Part shown: in pieces, positions 47,998 to 59,300 of the stretch
Layout: each line of letters starts with the position of its first letter
Position numbering within the stretch: the stretch's first letter is position 1
Assembly: GCA_036365515.1 (NCBI GenBank)
Contig: CM070876.1
Location: forward strand, 94,683,300 to 94,747,299
DNA length: 64,000 bases
Source: Torymus aiolomorphi
Lineage: Eukaryota > Arthropoda > Insecta > Hymenoptera > Torymidae
Direction: 5' to 3'
The notes under the pieces: generated by a model
The model's input: only the letters and a program-made list of their open reading frames with translations
What the model was told of the DNA's origin: nothing
Database searches by the model: none
Translations under genes and position numbers: made by a program

Positions 47998-50654
47998 TTA
48001 AATGTCGGTGGGTGCCGTGATAAAAATCTTTTCAGCTTCAGAGGAATGACACCATCATGACAACAATAAATCTAACGAAGAAAGAAATCGGTTTCGCATG
48101 TGACGGATCACACCCAGCAACCTACTGAAGAAATATCAAACTAAAAGTAGATGTGTTATACGTATAAGCGTAAAGTTTTTTTTATTAATTTCGGTAAGTC
48201 TGGATTGTTGTATGAGCGTTTGTATGAATGTGTACATGGGCTCGCTTGAATGTCGGTGGTGGGGCAGGCATAAAATTCATTTCAGATTCAGAGGAATGAA
48301 CTAATCATCATGACAGTAATAAATCTAACGAAGTGAGAAATCGGTTTCCGATGTAACGGATCACACACAGCAACCTACTGAAGAAATATCAAAGTAAAAG
48401 TAGATTGGGTACTCGTATAGGCGTATAGTTTTTCTTCTTATATAACGGTAAGTAGAGATCGGTATATGAGTGTTCGTATGTATGTGTGCTGGGGCGCGCT
48501 TAAATGTGGGTGGTGGGGGCAGGGATAAAAATCTATTCATCTTCAGAGGAATGCACCAACCATCATGACAATATGAAATCTAACGAAGAAAGGAACCGGT
48601 TTCAGATGTAATGCATCACAACCAGTAAACCTAGTGAAGATATATCAAACTAAAAGTAGATGGGGTTCACGTATAAGTGTATAGTTTTCTTTTTTTTAAT
48701 TACGGTAAGTTTGGATTGTTGTATGAGCGTTGGTATGAATGTGTACGCGGGCGCTCTTTAATGTGGGTGGTGGGGGCAGGGATAAAAATCTTTTCAGCCT
48801 CAGAGGAATGAACTGATCATCATGACAATTAGAAATCTAATAAAGAACGTAATCGGTTTCAAATGTAACCAATCACACACAGTAAACCTAGTGAGGAAAT
48901 ATCAAACTAAAAATTGCTGGGGTTCACGTGTAAGGGTATATTTTTTTTAAGTAACTGTAATTCGGGATCGGTGTATGTGCATTCGTATGTATGTGGACTG
49001 GGGCGCGTTTAAATGTGTGTGGGCGGGAATAAAATTCTTTCAGTTCCAGAGGAATGAACCAACCATCATGACAATAATAAATCTAACGATGAAAGAAATC
49101 GGTTTCAGATGTAATGGATCACAACCAGAAAACCTAGTTAAAAAATATTAAACTATAAGTAGATAGGGTACACGTATAAGTGTATAGTTTTCTTTTTTTT
49201 AATTACGGTAAGTCTGTATTGCTTGAGTGTTCGTATGAATGTGTACGCGGGCGCCCTTGAATGTCGGTGGTGGGCGCAGAGATAAAAATCTTTTCAGCCT
49301 CAGTGGAATGAACTAATGATCATGACAATTCGAAATCTAATGAAGAAAGAAATCGGTTTCAGATTTAACGGATCATACAGAGTAAACCTAGTGGGGAGAT
49401 ATCAAACTAAAAGTTGCTGGGGTACAGGTGTAAGGGTATATTTTTTTAAATAACTGTAATTCGGCATCGTTGTATGAGCGTCCGTATGAATGCGTACTCG
49501 GGGCACTTAAATGTGGGTGGGGGCGGGGATAAAAATCTTTTCAGCTTCCGAAGAATGAACCAACCATCATGACAATAAGATATCTATTGAAGAAAGAAAT
49601 CGGTTACTGGTGTAAGTGATCACCCACAGCAATCTAGTGAACATATATCAAACTAAAACTAGATGTGGTACACGTATAGGCGTATGCTTTTTTTTAAGTA
49701 ATGGTAATTCATGATCGGTGTATGAGAGTCCGTATTAATGCGTACTCGGGCGGGCTTAAATGTGGGGGCGGGAGGGAATAAAAATCTTTTCAGTTTCCAA
49801 AGAATGAACCAACCATCAAGACAATAAGAACTTTAATCGAGAAAGAAATCCGTTTCTTGTGTAACGAATCACACACAGCAACCTAGTGAAGAAATATCAA
49901 ACTAAAACTAGATGGGTTACACGTAAAGCGTCTAATTTTTTTTCAAATAACGGTAAGTCAGGATCGGTGTATGAGCGGTCGTATGAATGTACTGCGGCGC
50001 GCTTAAATGTGGGTGGGAGCAGGGATAATAATCATTTCTGCTTCAGAGAAACGAACCAACCATCATGACAATAATAAATCTAACGAAGAAAGAAATCGGT
50101 TTCGGATGTAACGGATCACACACATCATGCTACTGAAGAAATATCAAACTAAAAGTAGATGGGGTACACGTATAAGCGTATAGTTTTTTTTTCTTTAATT
50201 TCGGTAATTCTGGATTGTTGTATGGGCATTCATATGAATGTGTACGCGGGCGTGCTTAAATGTGTGTGGTGGGGGTAGTGATAAAAATCGTTTCAGCTTC
50301 AGAGGAATTAACTAATCATCATGACAGTTAGAAATCTAATAAAGAAAGAAATCGGTTTCAGATGTAACGGATCACACACAGCAAACCTAGTGAGTAAATA
50401 TCAAACTAAAAGTTGCTGGGGTACACGTGTAAGCGTATATTTTTTTTAATTAACTGTAAGTCGGGATCGGTGCATGAGCGTTTGTATGAATGTCTACGCG
50501 AGCGCGTTTAAATGTAGGGGGGGGGATAAAAGTCTTTTTAGCTTTAGAGGAATGCACAAACCATCATCACAATAAGAAATCTAATGAAAAAGAAATTGGT
50601 TTCTGGTGTAACGGAACACACACAACAACCTAGTAAAAAAATATCAAACTAAAA

Positions 50655-51318
50655 GTAGACGGGTTGTAGCAATAGTAATAACACTTAGGATAATCATCTA
50701 CACGGAGAGAAATTAGTAGCTAATATCGCGTGGAGCGGCTTACTATTTTACGGCGTCGCTGTGCATACTATATTCGACACCGGTCCGTGCGATTCTAGCA
50801 TAGACTTTTGGGAATAGCGCAGACGCTCATGGGTTAATCGTATGGAACCTTTCCGAGCCGATCATAGGAGGAGCCGCGAAAATCGCATGACTAGAATCTA
50901 TGCGTTTATCGCAACTATTTTCTCTCCGTGTAGCAGGACCCTGTTAGATAAATTTTTCGGAATACCCTGGCCAAAAGTGCCCCTTTCGCTTCCGGATCAA
51001 AACCTTATATTATTCATATTATATATGAATTATAATAAAGTTGATGTTGACCCAATCAATATTAGCCATTCAAAGCTGTGATTTCAAAATATGTGTAGTA
51101 CCTTCAAAATCAAAAAGAAATTTTTTTTAAAAAGATAGCATAAACTTAACGGACATTTCTACCAGCACATGTATCTGGAGAAAGTAAAAATTTCTAAAAA
51201 AATTTATTCTTAAAAATTAAACTGAAATTTCTGTATAATAATCTCATTTATACAGATTTGAATTTATTTGTTTCACAAAAGTCAATATCGATGTATGATT
51301 TTTAGTAGCTGAGTAATT
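50655..51318 (+). repeat. Family R block carrying a 230 bp MITE
   Basis: Usual left junction (GGGTTGTAGCAATAGTAATA). The right end is shortened: R stops at GAGTAATTTACC and a monomer resumes with TGTTTCAGATGTAATGG, unlike the other R blocks. Confidence 0.8.
50701..50930. mobile_element. 230 bp TA-flanked MITE, copy 3
   Basis: Ends CACGGAGAGAAATTAGTAGC and GCAACTATTTTCTCTCCGTG, flanked by TA. Both ends are intact here. Confidence 0.85.
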
Positions 51319-53995
51319 TACCTGTTTCAGATGTAATGGATCACAACCAGCAAACCTAGTGAAGAAATATCAAACTAAAAGTAGATGTGGTACACGTATA
51401 AGCGTCTAATTTTTTTTTTTAATAACGATAAGTCGGTATCGGTGTATGAGCGATCGTATGAATGTACTGGGGCACGCTTAAATGTGGGTGGGGGCGGGGA
51501 TAAAAATCATTTCAGCTTCAGAGGAATGAACCAACCATCAAGACAATTACCAATCTAATGAAGAAAGAAATCGGTTTTAGATGGAACGAATCACTCACAG
51601 TAAACCTAGTGAGGAAATATCAAACTAAAAGTTGCCGGGGTACATGTGCTAGGGTATATTTTTTTTAAATAACTGTAATTCGGGATCGGTGTATGAGCGT
51701 CCGTATTAATGTGTACTCTGGCGCGTTTAAATGTGGGTGGGGGAGGGAATAAAAATCTATTCAGCTTCTGAAGAATGAACCAACCATCAAGACAATAAGA
51801 AATCTAATCAAGAAAGGAACCGGTCTGAGATGTAATGGATCAGAAGCAGCAAAACTAGTGAAGAAATATCAAACTAAAAGTTGCCGGGGTTCACGTCTAA
51901 GGGTATATTTTTTTAAATAACTGTAATTCTTGATCGGTGTATGAACGTCCGTATCAATGCGTACTCGGGCGCGCTTAAATGTGGGTGGGGGCGGGGATAA
52001 AAATCTTTTCAGCTTCCGAAGAATGAACCAACCATCATGACAATAAGATATCTAATGAAGAAAGAAATCGGGTACTGCTGTATGTGATCACCCACAGCAA
52101 TCTAGTGAACATATATCAAACTAAAACTAGATGTGGTACACGTATAGGCGTATGGTTTTTTTTAAATAATGGTAATTCGTGATCGGTGTATTAGCGTCCG
52201 TATTAATGTGTACTCGGGCGCGTTTAAATGTGGGTTTGGGAGGGAATAAAAATCTTTTCAGCTTCCAAAGAATGAACCAACCATGAAGACAATAAGAAAT
52301 CTAATCAAGAAAGAAATCGGTTTCTTGTGAAACGGATCACACACAGCAACCTAGTGAAGAAATATCAAACTAAAACTAGATGGGTTACACGTAGAAGCGT
52401 ATAATATTTTTTTTTTTAAATAACGGTAATTCGGGATCGGTGTATGAGCGTCCGTATGAATGCGTACTCGGGCGCGCTTAAATGTGGGTGGGGGCGGGGA
52501 TCAAAATCTTCTCAGCTTCCGAAGAATGAACCAACCATGATGACAATAAGATATCTAATTAAGAAAGAAATCGGGTACTGGTGTAAGGTATCACCCACAG
52601 CAATCTAGTGAACATATATCAAACTAAAACTAGATGTGTTACACGTATAGGATTATGGTTTTTTTTTAAATAATGGTAATTCGTGATCGGTGTATTAGCG
52701 TCCGTATTAATGTGTACTCGGGCGCGTTTAAATGTGGGTGCGGGAGGGAATAAAAATCTTTTCAGCTTCCAAGGAATGAACCAACCATCAAGACAGTAAG
52801 AAATCTAATCAAGAAAGAAATCGGTTTCTTATGAAACGGATCACACACAGCAACCTAGTGAAGAAATATCAAACTAAAACTAGATGGGTTACACGTAAAA
52901 GCGTCTAATAAATTTTTTTTAAATAACGGTAAGTCGGGATCAGTGTATGAGCGATCGTATGAATGTGTACTCGGGCGCGCTTAAATGTGGGTGGGGGCTG
53001 GGATAAAATTCTTTTCAGTTTCAGAGGAATGAACTAACCATCATGACAATAATAAATCTAACGAAGAGAGAAATGGGGTTCGGATGTAGCGGATCACACA
53101 CAGCAATCTACTGAAGAAATATCAAACTACAAGTAGATGGTGTACACGTATAAGCGTATAGTTTTTTTTTTAAATAACGGTAAGTTGGTATCGGTGTATG
53201 AGCGTTCGTATGAATGTGTACTCGGGCTCGCTTAAATGTAGGTGGTGGGGACAGGGATAAAAATCTTTTCAGCTTCAGAGGAATGAACTAATCATCGTGA
53301 CCATTAGAAATCTAATGAAGAAAGAAATTGGTTTCATATGTAACCATTCACACACAGTAAACTTAGTGAGGAAATATCAAACTAAATGTGGCTGGGGTAC
53401 ACGTGTTAGGGTATATTTTTTTAAATAACTGTAATTCGGGTTCTGTGTATGAGCGTTCGTATTTATGTGTACTCGGGCGCGCTTAAATGTGGGTAGGGGC
53501 GGGGATAAAATTCTTTTCAGTTTCAGAGGTATGAACTAACCACCATGACAATAATAAATCTAGCGATGAGAGAAATCGTTTTCGGATGTATCGGGTCACA
53601 CTCAGCAACTTACTGAAGAAATATCAAACTAAAAGTAGATGGGGTACACGTATAAGCGTATAGTTTTTTTTTTTTTTTTTTTAAATAACGGTAAGTCGGG
53701 TTCGGTGTATGAGCGTTCGTATGAATGTGTTTTCGGGCTTGCTTAAATGAAGGTGGGGGCGCAGATAAAAATCTTTTCAGCTTCTGAAGAATAAACTAAT
53801 CATCATGACAATGAGAAATCTAATGAAGAAAGAAATCGGTTTCATATGTAACGGATCACACACAGCAAACCTTGTGAGGAAATATCAAATTAAAAGTTGA
53901 TGGGGTACACGTGTAAGCGTATATTTTTTTTAAATATCTGTAATGGGGGATCGGTGTATGAGCGTGCGTATGAATGCGTACTCGGGCGCGCTTAA

Positions 53996-54144
53996 CCTTC
54001 AGGCGGCCGGAAAGGGTCAGATCTGGCCACCATTTTGGTCGACCCATATGTGGGGTCCATTTAATGGTCATTTGTAGGCAAAATGTTCTTCAAAGTTTTA
54101 TTTTATCTCTTTCTCAAATCCCGGCAGCCCCGGCCTCCTGGAGG
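53996..54144. mobile_element. 149 bp TTAA-flanked MITE, type 1 copy e
   Basis: Ends CCTTCAGGCGGCCGG and GGCCTCCTGGAGG, flanked by TTAA in the GCGCGCTTAA monomer site. Confidence 0.85.
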
Positions 54145-54586
54145 TTAAATGTGGGTGGGGGCCGTGATAAAAATCTTTTCAGCTTCAGAAGAATGAACCA
54201 ACCATCATGACAATAAGAAATCTAATGAAGGAAGAAATCGGTTTCTGGTGTAACTGATCACACACAGCAACCTAGCGAAGCAATATTAAACTGAAAGTAG
54301 ATGGGGTTTACGTATAAGCGTATAGTTTTTATTTTTTAAATAACGGTAAGTCGGGATCGGTGTATGCACATGTTCGTATGAATGTGTACCTGGGCGCGCT
54401 TAAATGTAAGTGGTAACAAGGATAACAATTTTTTCAGCTTCAAAAAAATGAACCAACCATCTTAACAATAAGAAATCTAATCATGAAAGAAATCGGTTTC
54501 TGTTGTAACGGATCGCACACAGCAACCCAGTGAAGAAATATCAGACTAAAAGTAGATGGGGTACACGCATAAGCGTAGATTTTTTT

Positions 54587-54836
54587 GGCTGATGCTATTT
54601 GTACGACAGATTTCCTAACCTCAAAATATGTCAATAGACGAAAGGAGTACATTAGAAAATTTTGAAAATTAGACAAACTTTGATAGATGACTAATGAAAT
54701 AATATCCCTTATTGTGTGGTAACTATTTTCTTATCTGCTCTATCAAAATTTCCGCACTCAAACGATACGCGTTTCTGTCCTATCTGTATATATAGATATA
54801 CCACGAATACAATCTGTCGTTCAAATAGCCGCGCCG
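54587..54836. mobile_element. 250 bp MITE, second copy
   Basis: Same length and ends (GGCTGATGCTATTTGTACGA to AATAGCCGCGCCG) as 10464-10713. Flanks GATTTTTTT and TATTTTTTT are a plausible 9 bp duplication with one change, in the monomer's T tract. Confidence 0.85.
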
Positions 54837-55095
54837 TATTTTTTTTTTTTTTTTTTTTTTCAATAACGTTCAGTCGGAATCGGTGTATGAGCGATCGTAT
54901 GAATGTGTACTGGGGCGCGCTTAAATGTGGGTGGGGTCGGGGATAAAAATCTTTTCAGAGGAACGAGCCAACCATCATGACAATAAGAAATGTAATGACG
55001 AATGAAATCGGTTTCTGGTGTAACGGATCACATACAGCAATCCAGTGAGGAAATATCAAACTAAAAGTTGATTGGGTACATGTATAACCGTATAG

Positions 55096-56352
55096 TTTTT
55101 TTCAGTCACTATATATACATCTGTGTATATTGTACCAAGTATACATCATAGTAAATAGTCAGTCAATGATAAATTATTAATTATCTTCACTTTACAGATT
55201 GAGATGTATATGTTACGAGTTTTTTTTTTAAATATTAATTTATAATGACCATAATTTATGTTGTTGTTTCATTATTATACTTGATATTGTGATAATTTAT
55301 ATGACTCAAATAATACTACTCTTGTCTACCTTTTCATCAAATCTATGAGTAATCACCTTATTGAGAGTAGGGTACATTGCTTAAATGAACACCTTCAATT
55401 TAGCAGTTGCTTGGGGCAAACGAGATAGTATAAAATCAGCTGAAAATAAAGAAAAATGTAGTTTCAGCTCTATACCATATTATATACTATAAATATACAC
55501 TATTTCTAATAAAATGGCCCAAGATATAATATCTGTAGCCCTTTTTACTGAGAGATATAGCATTTTCAATGTTTTGGCTTTGGCGTAACTTTTTGAAAAA
55601 AGTATTCGAAGGATTTTCATGTCACCGATCCTAAATGTCTTGAAATTTATGTAGTTATGGTCCGAAGAGTTGTAAATATATTTTATTAAATAATTTTAAA
55701 ATCTTAAAAACCACAAAAAATCGTAAAAACTTATAAAATTAAGCAATTAAAAGTGATTTTTATTGATTTGCAGATTGCACTGCAAATGTTTAATTTGCAT
55801 AATTGATAACATTTTTCTTGCCCTATACTTCAATTTTATATACTTAATTGATAATCCTTTTTCATTTAATGGGAGTCGTTTAGAGCTCCGGTTCAGATTG
55901 TTTGAGCTTTCAAAAACCACTTTTTTCAAATGATTAGATGCACTGTTCAATCTTCAAAATTCGCTGTTCTATTACGTGCATATGTTAGTGCACTATTTTT
56001 GTTTAACTATAGAAGTCCATATGTTACGTAATTTATTTGTTAATTGCTAGAATATTACATAAACGCTATTTTTTACTGTAATTATTTTTCATTGTCATTT
56101 GAAATTTTCTAGAATTTAACTTTCATCGTTTTTCAGAATAGCTTCCTTCAAACATTTTTTGTAAAGTTATTCCCAGATCATGAGTTTGTGAGGGATAAGT
56201 GTAATATAGCAGTCTTTATCGTGCTTCTACATCCAAAAAGTATTCCAAATTTTAAGTTGAACTCGTGAATCGGAGATTTGATCTTTTCCCTTTCTATGTT
56301 CTTAAAAATTTGTATTAAATCTTTTTTGTTTATGTTTTCTTTTTCTAATAGA
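55096..56352. other. AT-rich unique sequence upstream of the recombinase gene
   Basis: No satellite and no convincing exon. Probably the 5' flank of the recombinase gene. A possible splice acceptor TTTCTAATAG lies just before the ATG at 56353. Confidence 0.5.
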
Positions 56353-59300
56353 ATGACCAATAGAAGATCTAAGAGTTGTAGTGAAACTTCGTCTGAAGGA
56401 AGCTCTACAGAGGATGAGAGCGAAACAACTATTGACTCATCACTGCATGATGAGTCAAATTCTGAGGAACGTGATAGTGATATGTTAAATTCTGATGAAA
56501 GGTACAGGGATCAGTCAAATTCTGAGGAAAGTCACAGCGACGAGAGGGATTCAGATTCTGACGAAATCTGTCTTAATGATAGTGGCAAGAATCATTTATA
56601 TGATCGGCCATTACCTTTGAGCAGTGCGGAATTTAAGAAAAAGGAGCCCATAATTCCAAAATCGACGGAAGGGGGAGAATATTATTATAAGGCTGGGTGC
56701 TGCCCATATTGAGAGAAACTGTTGATGCGTCTCGACAAACATCTCCTTACAATCCATAGGGATCGGGAATCCGTAAGAAAAATTATAGCTCTTCCTAAAC
56801 AATCGAAGCTTCGAAGGCAACTTTTTGAGCTATTAACAAATATAGGAAACGAAAGATATAATAAAAGCGAGGAGCTCCATCCCAATAAAAAATTTATAGT
56901 GAAGCGCAGGCTTGCCAGAAACGTTGGAAAAAAATATCCCTATCTGAAAAATAAAAAACAAATGGAAAATCGTTGCCATGAAACCGCTCAAGAAGGTACC
57001 AGTTGCAATAATGAGAAAAAAAAGGGAAATCCAGCAATAGACAAAACAAATCTAAGAAAAATCACTCTCATACATCAAAGAAGAGTTCTACAAAACATAA
57101 AAGGAATCATGCTAAGAAAAAGTCCAAGATAGTAACTCAATGTAGAGTAATTTGTCCCGTGTGTCGCGGGTATTCTTCCAAAAATTCCTATGCTCGTCAT
57201 TTCCCTCAGCGTCATGGGAAACCGGACCAGTTATTGAACACAAGAGTGCTTCTGGCGACTGCCAAACGAGAGATGAATGAATATCATCCACTAGTATCGG
57301 ACGAATTAATTATGTATGTCTTGCCATACATTAAAGATGACCCAATTGGATTGCAGGCTAAACATGACCCTCTAATAATTATTTATGGGAATAAATATAT
57401 AGAGCAATATGTTGGAGAAGATCAAAGTAAACTTGTCAAGGGACATATGCGTCTAATATCAAAGTTACTTTTTGAAATGAAAGAACGGAATGGGACAATC
57501 GTATATTCGGAATCTTCATTTCACCCCAAATACTTTGACAGTTTCATGGAGTCTGTAAAATTAATGTGTAAGATAAAGAAAAAAACTGTAGGAATTCCTT
57601 ATAATGCCTTTACTATACAAACTATTTATGGTAGATTATTCAGTATTTTAAAAAATAAATACAGCAGAATTGCAAGTACCAAAAGGAGAAGAAAAAGGAA
57701 AAATCTACTGAAGGATTATTATCATAGTTATGACGATGAATACTCCTCAAAGATTTGTTCAAAGGCGCAGCGTACAAAAAACATAAATCGCAGATTTAAA
57801 AAATGCACAGATGAAATCATGGGGCAAAGTGATATAAAAATTTATTCTCATTATTTAACAAAAAATCGTGACACAATTTTAAAAGATTTGTTGATTTCCT
57901 TCAATGAAACAAATTATTACAAGCTAGTCCAATATCAATTGACGTCAATGTTTTTTAATGGAAGAAGACCAGGAGAATCGGACAGGTGTAAACTTGATAA
58001 TTTTATACATCGCCAAAAAACCGACGAAAATAACGAGTTTTTCCAAAAAATGAGTTCTGATGATAAACGTCAAGCTACTAAGTATGAAAAAATGGTTTGC
58101 CAGGGAAAGAAGATGAATGGTATAGATTGCACAATTTTCCTCACAACAAATGACGTTAAGGCACTTGGGACGATAATCAAGTACAGAGAAGATGCTGGCA
58201 TCGATAGAAACAATGAGTATTTATTTGCTTTGCCTCCCACTGTAAAAAGTAAAATCATGCGGCATGCAAACGCATACGAAATAAATTTAAAATTGGTCGA
58301 TCATTGTCATGTTAACTATAAGCCATTCAAAAAGCCACATCTCATGCGATCTACGAAAGGACGAATCCAAATAGCAACTCTATTTCGTTCCGTTGGTGAT
58401 CAAAATCAGCTGAACAATATCACCAATCACTTGGCATACACTGAGAATATTCATATGAGCAATTACCGGAAATCAGTGCCTCAGAACGACGTAAACGTGA
58501 CATACTTTTTAGAAAAAAGAATATGTGGCACTGGCAACGTATCAGTAAATAGTAAGTTCTTAAAAATTAATATAAATTTTAATTTTTTATTGAAATCCGT
58601 TATTAACTTATATAACTCACAACCGAACCGCCGGATGCTGTAACTCGTTACGTTCGTATTTCGCCACATAAGTATTTTCCATTGGCCTACTTTCAATGAT
58701 CACAAGTAGAGAACCCTTGTAGAGAATGTTGTAGCGCATCTTTTTTCCGAATAAGAATAAACCATATTTTTAATAATTACGGTCTTTTTATATATTAAAG
58801 AAATAAGCAATTGTTCACGTCTGGTTGTAACGAGTTACATCACTCAGCGACTCAATTTTCAATATTTATAGAGTTTAGTACTCGTTTGCAATACTTAGGT
58901 GCGGCAGAAGTAATACGAGTTTCAAAGGACCCCGCACACAATGTATGGAAAATAATCATTCGGTCAAATTGGATCAAACTTGGGGAAAAGATAGATCTTG
59001 AGGTCCTGAACAAAAGTTCTCATGGGCAAAACCCCCCAAAATTTGACCGAATGATTTTTTCGTATACATTGTGTGCGGGGTCCTTTGTCGCACCGAGCGA
59101 ACGTGTTCGGTTACTGCGCGCACACGCTAGTGAGTCTTACTAATACGTCGCCGCCCTCACCGAAGTAGACCGGTGTAAAGATTCTTTATATGACCGCCGT
59201 AAAACTGCGGAGCTGTTTTTAATGTCACAAATCAAGGAATCCATCTTCATTTGTTCTACCGTGCTTTACGCAAGGTACTGTTCGCTCTCGCAATATTTTT

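Larger units (their letters stand above)
39476..50654 (+). repeat. Satellite array 6, about 45 monomers
   Basis: Largest array. Dimers of the two monomer types prevail. A deletion variant, GGATAAAGGATCTTAC, marks monomers near 40000, 43425 and 46185, and AAGGGTTAAC or similar marks others (40755, 41000, 43925), showing multi-dimer higher-order units. The block 41100-42230 recurs at 47040-48170 with about 5.94 kb offset and near identity. Two TTAA-flanked MITEs are included. There is no gene. Confidence 0.95.
51319..55095 (+). repeat. Satellite array 7, about 14 monomers
   Basis: Last array. A 22-T tract at 54839 and an 18-T tract at 53664 show homopolymer expansion of the monomer's T run. 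It carries one TTAA MITE and one 250 bp MITE, and ends near 55095 after CGTATAGTTTTTTTC. Confidence 0.95.

Noticed and set aside
12250..55095. Regularly spaced repeats that could suggest a CRISPR-like array
   Set aside because: The repeats are whole ~245 bp monomers without unique spacers, in a eukaryotic genome: satellite DNA.
12250..55095. CENP-B box-like sequence in the monomer (TTCG....A..CGGG pattern)
   Set aside because: TTCGTATGAATG and ATTCGGGATCGG do not fit the 17 bp consensus spacing.
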